A stretch of 64,000 nt of DNA from Citrus sinensis (taxonomy: Eukaryota > Streptophyta > Magnoliopsida > Sapindales > Rutaceae). A program made the translations under genes and the position numbers. The stretch lies in contig NC_068558.1 in the NCBI RefSeq assembly GCF_022201045.2, positions 8,275,501 to 8,339,500 of the forward strand. The letters run 5' to 3'. Shown here in pieces: positions 38,489 through 52,100 of this stretch (position 1 is the first letter of the stretch; every line of letters starts with the position of its first letter). The notes under the pieces are model-generated. The model had not been told where the DNA came from. It saw only the letters and a list, made by a program, of their open reading frames with translations, and made no database searches.

Positions 38489-39395
38489 GGCCCCAGGTTG
38501 AGGTCGGAACCTTTGCTGACGGATGCTTTAGCGACCTTTGAAGTTCAGGCAAAACAATTTCTGAATCTGTTAGATAATGGGAGATAATTTTATTTGCATC
38601 GTGTAATATACTTTTATCTTGGAGGATGTGTTGGGTTCTGCTGAACAGCTTAGACTTTGAAACTTAAAATTTGGCATGTGTGAACAGCTTCACCATCCCA
38701 TTGGCAATGTAACAAAAGATGATTAATCGTGCATTTCATTTCCATAGTTTCTTCTTATATTAGAGGGGAGCCATACAGTATGATTCTCTCGGTTCCCATA
38801 AGAGATGCTCAAATGAGAATTTTCATTTCGTCATGTTTATTTTGATTAAGATCCTAATCCGATACTATATTATATACCGAATAGAAAGAAAGCCGTGGAA
38901 ATCCTATTTTACTATATTGACGAACCATATGGTTCACCATGACTTTTTTCCTTCTTATTTTTTTTAATATTACCAATTGAACCAACACCAACAATGCCGC
39001 CAATGGGGTCGTTGTCAATTAATACGCCCAATAATCTTGAGCACATGAGTTTGAGTCCTAATTAAGTTTATTTGGCTCTCCATTTTAGGAACAGAATAAA
39101 TTTTTCTCTAATATTAAGAGAGTGTTCTTATTCTGCTCTGTCATAATAAAATCATGAAGGAGAATCTTGATTGCTACTGGTTGTAAATATCAATAAAGTT
39201 CTAATCGTAATATATCATTATTTAAAAAAAAACACCAACAATATCGATGAAGATTAGTACAAATATGTTTTTATGACATTTCATAATGTGAAATGAAATC
39301 CAGCGATGAAAAATATTCATACAAATAATTGGATAGATGGTTATAAATACTTATAATACAGGCACAAAGTATAAAAAAGAAAAAATAATTCATTT
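38489..39395. other. 3' UTR of SPIRAL1-like gene, then intergenic
   Basis: The first ~250 bases likely form the 3' UTR. Beyond that no ORF or RNA gene is seen. Confidence 0.4.
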
Positions 39396-40140
39396 GAAAA
39401 ATTATCTCTGCAACACCTCTGATTTTTCATATGTATATCTAATTACTATAAATTTTATTTTTAAACTTATATTAATTAACCATTTTGACACTAACAAATA
39501 ACCATTTATCCCAAAATGAACTAAAAGACCATTTTATTTTACAAAATTTTTAAAAATTATAATTACAAGAATGCCCATAAATTTAATAAAACAAATAAAT
39601 CTCAAAATTTAAGATGTTAATTTTTATAATTATAAGTTCATTTAAAAATTATCATGTTAATATTTAAAAATTATCATGTTAATTTTTTAGAATTATAATT
39701 TTATTTAATTTTACAATTAAATTAAGTATATGAAAGTTTCTTAATTTAATTATAGGAAAATTCATAATAATTATAGGAAGTTTTTCTCTTCATGTTAATT
39801 TTTGTAAACTTTCCTATACTTATTTTAACTACAAAAAATTAAATGAAATTATAATATTTAAATAAATTTATAATTATAAAAAATTAACATGTAAATTTTA
39901 AAATTTATTTATTTTATTAAATTCATAGATATTTTTATAATTATAACATTATTATTTTTTAAAATTTTGTAGAATAAAGTAATTTTTTAATTCATTTCGG
40001 AATAAAATGATCAATTGTTGGTGTCAAAGTTGTTGATTGATACAAGTTCCAAAATAAAAATGGTTCTAAGACCATGGCAAAATTTTGCGGTGGTTAGATG
40101 TATATATGATAAAATAAAAATAGGTAAGAGATAATTTCCC
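39396..40140. mobile_element. Mutator-like palindromic MITE, family 3
   Basis: A 745-bp element starts GAAAAATTATCTCT and ends AGAGATAATTTCCC. Long arms pair along most of their length, for example ATATGTATATCTAA near the left and the inverted TTAGATGTATATATG near the right, and GTGTCAAAGTTG near the right matching inverted CATTTTGACACTAAC. Flanks AATTCATTT and TAAACATTT share only 6 of 9 bases, so the insertion is older than the family 1 and 2 copies. Terminal bases resemble family 2. Non-coding. Confidence 0.68.
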
Positions 40141-40717
40141 TAAACATTTTAAAACCAAGAAGAATCATGACTAGCTCTTCTGAGATGGAAGTTACCATAC
40201 ATTAAGATAATTTCCGCCTGAAGTAACAAAATTCTTTTGAGATAACATTCTTAGGGAACAATATTGCATTAGCTCCACCAGAGAGATGTCAACAAAAACA
40301 CGCAGTGCCCCCGCATCGGATAAATGGTTAATGTATTTTGCTGGAAAGCAACTGAGTCCTTCCCGGCAATGAAGTGATACCATAACAATCACCAAGTCCG
40401 GCCATGCAATTCCTTTTCCCCTCAGTGTATGGAGCAATTGGGGTTGAAGCTAAAACTAACCAAGAGAGATCACCATACAACTAGTCAGTCAGGTTTTCAA
40501 ATAGCTAACAAATCATCAGAGAAGAGAGAACCAGCTGGTAGAATGGAAAGAAGTGCTAGACGGCAGAAGATAACACCAGTTAGCAGGTCTTTTATCACAC
40601 AGGTCAAATGATGAGTCTATTACCACCTTGAAGCGTTGAATTTACAATGGCTTGTGGTTAGTATTGTAATTTTGTTCAGTAGTCATCTCAAACAGTTAAA
40701 AAGGCCATGTTCTCTTA
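40141..40717. other. 3' flank of the kelch gene with an unassigned ORF
   Basis: This includes the likely 3' UTR of the kelch gene. An 81-codon minus-strand ORF at 40192-40437 (ending SGGNYLNVW) has protein-like composition but no domain I recognise. It could be a decayed exon or chance. Confidence 0.3.
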
Positions 40718-43700
40718 TCAAATTGGTTCTGCTGGATCTGTGACACACTCAGCAACTGGTATCTTGACATCTGCAAACACAAACAGGTCACTTGTTCATC
40801 AGAAACACCTCTAGCATTTGAAAAAATATATTCTGAATCTTAAAAATGAACTATACGCACATTAAAATTATCTAAACACTGATGAAAATCAGATTTTGTT
40901 TCGCTATAATGCATTTAAAAATCAATTTTTTTTATCCGGCACAATTCAAATGTACAAGCTTGTTTCAGTTAACAACTCCTTCAAAGAAATTAGTCCGGGT
41001 CATGTCCAAGCAGAACCACGTGTAGCACAAGACATTCATACCTTTGCTCAGCAACAAAGTGGCAGAGTCCTTATCTGTGGAGCATATAGCCTCTTTAGGG
41101 ACCTCAGTGGTGGAGCTTGGAGCATTAGTTGTCCTATCATCATTTAAATTCAACTGAGCAATTGATGGTTCTGAATCTACGGGATCCTGCACAAAGATAC
41201 AACAAGAGTTTGACGAAGCTCAAGAAGTTGACAAGACAAGGTAATCTCGTAAGTGTCATAATGAACAAAGAAAACCAAGCAACAAGTACTTATGCATTTA
41301 GCATTGAAGACATGGATCTGTTTAGCCACAAAACTACGGTGTGGTACTGCTGGAGTCACAGATAGAGAAGGAAGGATAACTAATTGAAAGATGTGACTTT
41401 CAAAAGCTAACCACTTCCACTTGAATGGTGTAATTTTAATGATTGGTAAAACGCATTCTGACAGTCACCCAACAACTGAAGAAACGTTAAATCCAAAAGA
41501 ATTTACATAAATCACACAAATCCTTACCAGAATATATACAATTACCATAGATAAGTCAAATTAGTTAATTTGCAGATCTTATGGGTGGCAGCTTTTAACC
41601 CAAACAATGCTCTTAATTTAGTATTCCTAACCAAATATCTAGTCTTCAATTACCACACGAATCAAAGATAAAAAGAATGTACAACCTTTACAGGCTGAAA
41701 AGCATCAGAATGTGCAGGATTCTTCATATCTGGAGCAGCAGCAGCAGCTCCCTCGTGAGATGTGAATTCCTTTACTTGAACTCCATCAACTTGTTCCTGA
41801 TCCATTCCATCCTGCCTGAGGGCTTTAAAAGCTTTTGAATTGCTGTTGCAATCACCATTCAACATTGCACCACCAATTTCCCCAACGGCCCGTTTCCTGA
41901 TGAGAACACAATATAGAAACGTTTCCTGATGAGAATACAATATAGAAAGACATAAACAAAACTAAAAAAATATAGTTGGGGAAAAAGGGAAAAAAAAAGA
42001 AGATGGAAATTGTGATTATGTTCATACCTACTAGAATTATGATTAGTTGTGCTGGCAGAGGTTGGTTTGTTAGCAAATAATATACCACGGAGAGGCTTTC
42101 CATCTATAGTAGTTTCAATAGTATATCCAAGAGGGAAGCTTTCAGTAACCTTAGCTTGAAATGTCTTCTTCCCTTCATTTAATGGAAAGTTATTTCTTCC
42201 TGCAATTAAACACTAATAAATACAGTACACAACAAGCATTCCCTAGGAAGTGAAAAAAGTTTAACCCAACAATAAGACTGTGTTCTTAATTAAGTAGAGA
42301 GCAAAATGAATGACAACATATCAGCATCGTGACAAGAATGTGACACACCAAAATGATTTATCAAATATGCAGAAAGCATACCCACAAACCACATCACTGC
42401 AAAAGTCATCCAAGCATGAGAGTGCATGCACACATTCTGAGGAAAAGATAACCACGTATCATCAGGAAAAAGTCCTAAGTTCCCATTACCAACCTTGGCT
42501 CTTAAGAGGTAACCTAATATATCATCTTATATCTCAAACCAGGCATTCAATGGCCATTGCAATCAATAAGTTGCATGTAGAACACCTAAGGTGTAATAAA
42601 TGCTTCCAGAGAACAGCTCCAGCAAAGTATTAGTCTTCGTCACTAGGCTTACTCATAAAATTGTTTTCTTTTTAATTTAAAAAGAAAAAAAAAAACTCTG
42701 GTCTCTAATCAATTTTAGATTTAAAAGAATCGACCAAAGGAACACCTCTTTTCCAAGGATCATATTTTGGAGTCAATTAGTCCCCAAAGCTCCACAAGAT
42801 AACATAGGTTCAATATAGTTAACTAAATAAAATGACCTTGGATTTCAGAAAGGAGTCCCAAATGAAACACTTCTTGGGCTAAAGCAACACTAAGCTCATA
42901 CATTTTCAAAGTCAGCTTATCCGAACGGCGAGCAACCTGCCGCTGCTAAAAAGGCAGCTTAATTCTCACATTTGTTTCTCTTCTGATTGCCAAACAGCAA
43001 CGGTTGCATTTGGTAGCAGAAGATTATTGATTCCTAGATGACATGGTTATCAGAAATAATTGAAAAAGGATGAGAGATTAATTGAAAATTGAATGCATGT
43101 TACGAATTACTAAAGACAGATCCTCATTTTCCAAATTAACTAAAAGCAGGTAGCAAATGTCCAACTAGTACGCTTGGAGTTTCCTACTCCAAAATTGAAG
43201 TCTTTCTTTGATAAGAAACAGCAACCGAATAACACCCTCATAAGCGATCATCTGATTTCTATACTTTCCAGTGATTTTATTCTTTCAAAGTAAAGCATGA
43301 ACCAGCATAGAAGTTAACCTTAACAAACTCTGCTGTGCTTGAAGAAAACAGATAATCTAAGCACTACACCATAAATTTTCTTTCAGTAATAATTCTGCAG
43401 TATCCCAATTACACTACCATCCTATTCCACACGTTTTGTGGTTAGGCAGATATTTGGAGTGCATTCTATTAAACTAAATAAATACAAACAAAAAGGAAAA
43501 GGTTGAATGTATCATTTTTCCTTTCCAATCAAGACAAATAGAACCATAATCAAAATGCTTTTGCAGAAGGAAGGCAAGGGAATAGGTAAGAACAACAATT
43601 CCAGTGTACACACGCCTAAAGTGTTTTTTAATCCAAGCCTTCAATCTATCGTTTCAAAATCCTGTATGACGTGTTAAATGCAGTACTTTTGGAAGCATTA

Positions 43701-46700
43701 ACAATTATAATCAATTATGAACAAAAATATTAGCATAATGACCAAATTACTGAAGCGCTCAAGTCATTCTTAGTATTGGCATAAGGTCAACTCTAACAAC
43801 AACCAATTCAAATAGTTACTCATAAAGCAGTCATTTCAATATTTGTAGTAGAACCTAAAAAAGATCAAAAGTTGGTAAAAATAATTCTTACTTGGTTCAC
43901 CATAACTCAATAAAGGTGTAGGTTGGTGCACATCAGAGATCGTGTCAATTCTAACGAGAGCTCTATCATGGACTGGAGTAAAATTTTGTTCTTGGCATTT
44001 TAGCTTCAATTGCTTCCTTAGGGACAACTTCTCTAACTTCCTCTCATTTACAAGTCCTAGAATCAGATATTAAACTTAATTAGCAACAAATACATCTTTG
44101 TATAAGTAATATACAATATCTCAAAGCTAAAATCCTATAATATACAAGACATCTTACTTAAAAACCAGGAGAAATTCCAGAACCAAATCATCACTTGGAA
44201 CCAGCTAAAATTTAATTCAGAGTAAATAGAAAAGAGTAGCTGAACCTGTGTACAAGTAATACATGTCATCCAGTGCCTCAAGACTCTTATTGCAACCGCC
44301 TATGAACACAAGGACGCCACCCTTCAGGGGATCCAAACAATCCCCAGCCACAGAGAATCTAGCAGAAGGCCCTTCACCCGTAGTAATCACCTTTGTCCAT
44401 AAACCAGAATCTGCATTGGGAAACAGAAGATATGAATGATAAAAGGTAAATGCATAAAAGTATCAACTATAAGCCTCTGGAATAAAATTTAGTTAAAATT
44501 AAAATAATGCACCAATGTGTACAGTTCAATCATTCATCATGGTATGGAACATTTTCAAGACAGGAGAAGAAAATAAATAAATTTGATAGTTGTTAATTGT
44601 TATCACTAATTACATCAAACTTACCAACATCAATCATATAGAGATCATCATATAGGTTTTGGGAATCTGTAAATCCACCAAACACAAATAAATTCTTGCC
44701 AAATGCAACAGTGGAATGACCAGCTCGAGGTGACAACACCATGCCAGAAGTGTTCAACTCCTTCCAAGTAAGTGTGTCTAATAATATAGAGAATAACACC
44801 AACATAAATATTAAAAAGCAGCAATACTATGCAAAATTGAGATATTGCAAACCGGATTAAGCAATTAATATAAGAAGTTTTCTAATAAATAGACAACCAG
44901 CCACGTATACAGGAAAAATCTAAAACCTGTATCAAGGATATGGACATCAGACAAATAATAATCATGTCCATCTTCACCACCAATCACAATGATCTTATTC
45001 TTCCAAGATGAGCACGTATGACTATCACGTGCAGATGGAGGATTGCCAGATGTTGTAGCACGTTTCCACACAAAGGTTTCTGCAAGAGAGGAAAAAGGAT
45101 GAAATGAAACATTTCCTTTGCTATATGTATCAATGGGACACCAAATGTGGGTAAACATCCAATGAACTGTTCACTCCAAAGCAATACCACATTACAAATA
45201 ACAAACTGCCTCACCCCCTGAGTACTTCCACATGTTCTCTCAGGTAACATTCACACAAAATAAGAAATTTAACACTATTATATTCGATATTCACTATCTA
45301 GATGCACATGAATGCATTATGACTGCAAATTAGAATCTAAGCGATCAAAACCAACATAGGCTAATTGTTTAGTAACCAACAGAAAATAGACAAATTCACC
45401 TGTATTCAATATGTAAAGATCACTGTAATATACTTCATCATTTGTATTAGAGGATTTTCCGCAACCACCAAATATGAAGAGTCGTTTACCAACGAGGGCC
45501 GCACTATGACCCTCCCGTGCCTCCGGCCCTTCACCTCTTACACTTGGAGATATCCATGTGTGTGAAGCTACAATTATGACAGACACAATATAAAGAGTCA
45601 TACATATAAAACATACAACAAAACAAGATTAGGAAACATAACTTACAATAAATCCTCAGACTTAAACAGTTTTCTCTCATCAGTCTACTTTCAGAAAATA
45701 ATTATTACTCTAGCAAATTGCCAATGTATAAATCAACAAACACGCAGGTAAGATATTGCCATTTGAAACAAAAGACAAATTGAAGGTGAAAAAAGTAAGG
45801 CGGCAGACAAGACTTACAAGTGTCTAATATATGCAGATCTCTAAGAGGATTCATTCCATCTGTACCACCAAAAACATAGAGATTTTCCCCAACAGTCGTA
45901 CAACTGTGGCTGTCCCGCGGAGCGGGCGGGCTGCCCTTTATCACCGGCTGGCTCCACGTCTGATTAACTGCAAAGCAGCTATTTAGAATGTAAGAACATG
46001 CAACAACAAAAAAGCTGTCAAATACAAGAAGTGCAGCTTTAGAAAGGAAAAATAAGATGAAGTCCCAGCAAGAGAATAGCAGAAAATGCTATGCACTAAC
46101 ATTCATATGTTGGCACGACTCAAAAATTTGCAACAACCCAAATGGAAATGGATTCCAAATGTGGCACTGACGCTAAACTCACAAGCCACAAGAATTAAAA
46201 GACATAACAAAAAAGAACAGTATTCATGCTACAATAGAAAACCCTACATACATAGTTAAAAAGAAAACCTAAAAAATCATTTCTATATCAGACCCACAAA
46301 AGCACTAATGCCAATAATCTCTGCAAACCAAGAAGCAATCACAACATTAACTCCCAACAACAAAAACTTATAACTATCCATCAAAATAAACCCAGCATAA
46401 ACCCTAAAATTACCAACTTTTTTAAAACAAGAATCAATCAAACACTACACCCATTTAGAAAAAAAAATGCAATTTTTGCAACTGCACTAAACAAAATATA
46501 AACCAAAATGCAAACTTTAAGAACAGGCACTTATTATAAATATTAAAAGAAGGGGGGGGGGGGGGGGGAAAAAAAAGAATCTGGGAAAATAAAAAGAAGG
46601 TACCAGTATCAAAAACGTGAACTTGGTTAGTTTGGCAGTTATCTTTGCCATAGCCACCAAAAACATAAAGAAATCTGCCTCCTTTAATGGCGTTGCAAGT

Positions 46701-46814
46701 GTGGCCCCATCTCTTGCCTGGACCTGAACTTGATATTTCACTTGAGACTAATTGTTGAGCCACTAATGCTTGTGGGCTCTTCGGCTGGACCTTTTCCCAC
46801 CTCATTTTTTTCAA
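40718..46814 (-). CDS. Kelch-repeat (galactose oxidase-type beta-propeller) protein
   Basis: Eleven exons join in frame: 46604-46814, 45818-45967, 45400-45567, 44927-45079, 44625-44777, 44246-44410, 43892-44056, 42028-42199, 41686-41896, 41042-41186 and 40718-40770; 581 aa. Exons 1-6 each encode about one kelch blade, with exon borders in equivalent places: GKRWGHTCNAI...YVFGGYG, PPAPRDSHSC...YVFGGTDG, AREGHSAALV...FIFGGCG, SARDSHTCSSW...IVIGGEDG, PRAGHSTVAF...FVFGGF, and FSVAGD...VFIGGCN. A Lys-rich segment (KLEKLSLRKQLKLK) and a less conserved tail follow, with a conserved KTFQAKVTESF...YTIETTIDGKPLRGILFANK block. It resembles the Arabidopsis At1g18610/At1g74150 pair (from memory). Propellers of this kind bind protein partners; no specific function is known. 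Exon 9 has a duplicated splice acceptor. Confidence 0.93.
41891..41948. repeat. 29-bp tandem duplication spanning a kelch-gene splice acceptor
   Basis: Two adjacent 29-bp units (41891-41919 and 41920-41948) differ by one base. Each contains, on the minus strand, the acceptor TCATCAG|GAAACG of exon 9. The downstream acceptor (exon start 41896) keeps the reading frame. The upstream one (41925) adds 29 nt and shifts it, reaching a stop codon after about 20 codons. Confidence 0.92.
46552..46568. repeat. Poly-G tract (17 G) in kelch intron 1
   Basis: Seventeen consecutive G on the plus strand (C on the gene strand), followed by an A-run. It lies about 35 nt past the exon 1 donor (46603). Mononucleotide G/C runs this long are rare in AT-rich plant introns, so length errors in assembly are possible. 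Confidence 0.9.
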
Positions 46815-47346
46815 AATTTATTTTTCTTTCCGAGAAAAATCTCCAGTTTATCAGAAAGTTCAAAAATTTTCTCGAGAAAGTGGCAGAAGGGAGAAATGGG
46901 GGTTTTTTTTTTTTTAATTTATGGTGATTAAGTGGATTTTGAGTTCATGCAGAAAATAAATAAATAGATAAATAAATAAATGAGAGACTAAAAAAGTGTA
47001 ATAGGAAGAAGAGAAAAATGAGCAAAGAGACCTGAAACTGAAAGGGTGAAATTTTTTCTTAATTTATACTTTTAATTTTGGTTTAGTCAAAAACCTAAGG
47101 ATTAGAAGCAGATAGGGAGAGAGTGTGTGTCTTCTTAATTCTGATGGGTGAGATGGAAATTAAAAACACGCTGACGGGACACGTGTCGCGTAGAGAATGG
47201 CTTGATATAGGGTTCTTTTGTGGGATGGGGCCAGAGGAGCTTGGTACATAAAGCTAACGTGGACCTCAAAGAAGGCTAGAGAGACAGGTGTCAAACTCAG
47301 AACGCTTTGACGTGTGACCGTCGTACTTGCTTGTAGATTGATAAAT

Positions 47347-47959
47347 GGATAATTTTTAAAAACCTCCCATGAGGTTTGGACTTGTTGCAAATAAATGGCG
47401 AGAATTTATTTATTTGTAAAAAATCTTTTACTGTCAGTTAATTTTAATATTGACCGTTAGTTGACTGTGCAAAGATAATATTACCCTTAACAACAGTTTG
47501 TAGATAAAAATAACTAAAAAAAAATTAAAATTATTGGTTATTTTATCCTATTTAAATTATTAATATTTTCTTAAAGTTCCTACAAGAAAGATAAAATTTA
47601 AAATTTAAAAAATCCTCTTTAAATTATTGATATTTTTTTAAAGTTCATACAAAAAAGATAAAATTAAAAACTTGAAAATGAAATAGTTATAATCTTTACC
47701 TATGATATTGTAAATCTTTGAAATTGACAAGGATAAAATTGTCAAAAAAGAAGGTTTGTACTTTTTGCACCAACAATTTTAATTTTTTTTAGTTATTTCC
47801 GTTTACAAACTGTTGTTAAGGGTAATATTGTCTTTGCACGGTCAACTAACGGTCAATGTTAAAGTTAACTGACGGTAGGGGATTTTTTATAAATAAACAA
47901 ATTCTCGCCATCTACTTGCAACAAGCTCAAACCTCAGGGGAGGTTTTTAAAAATTACCC
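47347..47959. mobile_element. Mutator-type MITE, family 1, copy 2
   Basis: A 613-bp sibling of 11514-12145. It starts GGATAATTTTTAAAAACC and ends GGTTTTTAAAAATTACCC. A perfect 10-bp duplication ATTGATAAAT flanks it (47337-47346 and 47960-47969). It carries the same central tandem duplication and the same long arms. It lies about 530 bp upstream of the kelch start codon, in its promoter region. Non-coding. Confidence 0.92.
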
Positions 47960-47969
47960 ATTGATAAAT

Positions 47970-49113
47970 GGATTTGCCATAGTATTTAGGGGCCAATCTT
48001 GTAATATTATCACGAATTGTCACACTCACCCACACCAAAATCTAATTTTAATAAAAACACCCTGCTATTTACTTGTCTCGTGTTGTTAATTGATTCAATA
48101 ATGTTTGTATTGTGGTGTTCAATTAGTTTTATTTAGTGTATTACTTAAGTTTAAATTTCAAGAAAAGTGAAGAGTTCAAAAATTTTTCATCCCCTCTCAA
48201 AAATCATAGGAAGAAGGAACAACAAACAAACGACAAAGAGTGGCCAAAAGGGATCCTGTTCCTGCCTACGCATGCTCTTCCTCTGTGCATAATTAAGATT
48301 CATATGGTTGATGATGGTACGTGCAAACTGGCTATTAATTAATTAAACAGCGGCTGACTTATTATATGCATTTTTCCAGACAGAGCCCTTATCTTAGACC
48401 CTGTTCCCTAGAGAGTAGACTCAGCAGCGTATCTCGTAAAGGAAAACTGAAAGGAGTTGATGAATTGCTTTAACAAGCTTCACTGTATAAATGCTGCACT
48501 TAATGCCTGGGCTTTTGCATAAGTTCATGCCGACAATTTTGTTTAAAGGAGCCGCTGCTCTGCTCTGCTCTGCTTCTGTTTAAAGAGATACCCAAGTTAT
48601 GGCTGGCTGGTTTCATATTAAAGTTGCATATCTTTTTATCTGCTTTGTGTCAAATTATTAAGCGACGAGCAAGCATTGTATGTATGTTTAACAGCTAAGG
48701 CAAAAACAATTGTCTTTTTCTATATATATATATATATATATTATCAATCACTATTCCCAAGATTCAGAAGCAATTTCAATTTTCTCAACCTAGGTTATGA
48801 CTAATGATTTTTTCTTTCTTTTTCTTTTTTTGAATTTTTGAAGATGAAATGCAGGTGAACCCAGTTGTTATTCACACTTTTAAGCCTAAGAAGCCATATC
48901 AATTTTTTAAACGAATCTAGGGACCATAGGAAAGAAATAAACATACTGCAGAGAAGGCTGTATCAATTTTTAATTTTCACTCTGTATGGTAAATTAAATA
49001 ATTGGCATATCCACCAGTAATTCAAACCTCTTCTTTTAATTCGACCCAGTACTGTAGCTGCTGCTGCAACAGCTCGTTTACAAGAACTAATAAGAGTTAG
49101 CAGATCAACCGAT
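47970..49113. other. Intergenic, no gene seen; (TA)10 microsatellite at 48721-48740
   Basis: Only short ORFs without recognisable composition are present. The right part likely includes the 3' UTR of the rhomboid gene. Confidence 0.5.
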
Positions 49114-52100
49114 TTAAAATCCTCTCCTTCTGATTCGTGCCCAAGCTAAAGCTGCAACAGCAGCACCCCCCAAATGAGCTGACCCAGAGATGTTACTATT
49201 CCCCTGTAATGAAACAATTCTATCCATTAAATTCACATCAATCTTTATTCATGGTATGGCCTATGCATTGAAAGACCTTGATTTAGTGAGGTCACTGTCG
49301 AAAAATGTTAGTGCAAGTAAATCTGCATATGCGTATTTATGTTTCACAAATCACAGCTTGGGAAGAAAAGGCATCTTGGTTCTAAAAGTGGAAAATTTTG
49401 CACTGCTTTGCAACATACCTCATAGTTGACCATTTTAAATAACATTAAGTTTCATTAATTAAGGAAATATGTTTCATGAACCATAGAGCCAGAGAAAGAT
49501 AACAAACATACCTCTATTATCCTTAGCATATCCTTCCCAATTAGAAACACCCCCTATAAAACAAAGCAATATAAATAGATGTTAAAATCAACCTCAAACA
49601 ATCATGTCATTGCTGATGTAAGTTACAAGCGAACTTACCAGTAAAAAGGCAGGAACAGGTATAAAAAAATCAAAATAGAGCGTAGCCTTTGGATTCAGGA
49701 ATATATCAAGCAGCATGATAGCATTTACAGCCCCGCTTGCCCCCTAAACGACACAAGTAGAACACCTAAGTCAAGTGTATTTTAATCTCAAACTAGTGCT
49801 CCATTTATATATCTAGAAGGTGCAAAAACAGAATTACCGATAGGAATCGGTGAAATAACTTAAATTTTTAATGCTTTCCTTCGTCTTCTATCAAACAAAC
49901 ATAACCTCGGAAATGCATTCAACATGGTAAGCAAAGAACGAGGGCAAACACTGCTTTTATTTAGGAGCACCACCAAGATGATCACAGAAAGTCTACTCTT
50001 CTAATTGTTATATGATAATAATAGACAAACGAAATATATGAAACAAATATCCAAAATTAAGTGGACAATTAGATAAATTTGTAATAAAGACCAAAAAAAG
50101 ATATTCAGAAATAATAAAGCTCTTTAGAACGACATAATTTTTTAAAATTCCTCAGAAAATAAAAAGGTGGAAATCTATCGCGTGAAAATCAGTTGTCATT
50201 TTCCAAATACATGCAAAAAGAGAAGAACTGGTACCCATAAAAAAAAGGGGGCTGAATTCATGATGAATTCTCACTGATTTCAGAAATATGGTCAGAATGG
50301 ATTGCAGGAATTATCATTATGAGACAAAGAACACCTTCTAAATTTTTTATTGATTTCAAAAGACAGAACAGGACAAGGCATCACATTCATCCAGTTGCCT
50401 ACTCTGAATAATTAGAGTGCTTTGTAGTTAAGAAGTCCAAAATCTTACCAATGCTGGAGTCCTGGAAGGGTCCACCACCCACATACCTTGCCGCTGCAAA
50501 TAGCATAAAATGCGAGTAAGCTAAAGGACAGTGGTTCATCAACAGATCTAAGAAAGTAGCCATAAGTACAACTCCTTATGAAAGTCCACATTTGAATTCC
50601 AGGGAACCAAATACAAGATCTTTCCTACTACTGATAAATTAAAAAGGCACTGGACAATCAAGGTCAGATTTTATCCATCAGAGATGTAGCACATTTTATC
50701 ATACATTAGCTTACACAAACGACTAATCCTATGTTTCAGCATCGCATGGTACCTTAGTGGATATTCAAATCATTTTTGAAACCATTGTACCTTTGATGAC
50801 ATAGCCAAAAATGCATGGTACACTAGATAGAATACTGAACCACCAATTGCCCCCGCCATATACAACTTCAGTAAATATTCAGGTCCAAGGGTTCTTCCAA
50901 TCTGCCCAATGCAGAACACTTGTATCAAGAAGAGAAAACTCAGCGTTTTACAAACTAGCTCAAGAAAGCTAATTCAAGCTGCCCAAACATGCATTGGAGG
51001 TGTAATGAATGTTGATTTGCATGCAAAAGGCAGCAAAGAGTAATATTAGCTGGCTAAATCCTTTAACTGCCTTTCAAATTATAGTTTTTATCCTACTACC
51101 ATGTATCCACTCACAGTCACTGTTACAATGTCTTACAAAGACATAAATGTTCTTACCAACAAGTAAAATGGCTAATCAACTGAAGATTTAAATTCAAGCA
51201 GTTTAGGGAAAATGGAAAGGATAATGATAGTCAAACATACCAGAAATAATTCAATATCATTTCAAAATATAACTTAACATGTTCCATAGGAAACAGACAA
51301 TATTATGTACTAATTGAAGTCTAACCAGATAATAACAACTGTAACTCTAATGATTTGCATGGTTTTCCTTCTTTCTCAAATTCCCAAATGAGTTTCAGCA
51401 ATTTATTTTCCTAATTTTTAAGAAAATATGTTTTTTCATGCAACCCAAAAAATTTAAATAAAAAAAAAAGTTAAATGAAGGTTTTATGCGAAGGCTCCAG
51501 CATAAAACCTATAATTGAAGCCAAAAAGCTTCCCCATTAAAGTGAATCATGTCCATTTTATAACTTATTTCAATTTAAGAATTCTTGTACTAAATGAAGA
51601 CTCAGAATCAAATGTCCCTGCCTAGATGCATTGACCGTGGGAATTAACAGATATAAGCCATCATTTTAAATGATTAGATGCAAAGATATCTAACTATCCC
51701 AATTCATTGTTTCTAGAGAGTATAAAACCTCGATAAATTATAACCTCAATTAAGTAATAGGTTTTGCAAAATAATATTTCAATTAATTAATATTCGCATA
51801 ATTAATAATTTTTTCTTGCTTGCAATGCTATTAGTTTATCGAGGTTTTAATGATGGTCTCTGTATATCCTAATAAAGGTGTAAAGACAAAAGATAGCTTC
51901 TTGAATTAACTCACTCTTGTAAAATTCATTATCTAGGTGACCTTTATCTAACTGTATGATAAGGTTTGAAACATGAAAAAACCAACTAAACTGAAGGAGC
52001 TTTGTCAGTGTTAAATAGGAGAAAGAAATATAAAAGTTGAACCAAATAATAGATTAAAAGATATGCTACATACACTCATCCCGAAGAAGTAAAGTCCAAT

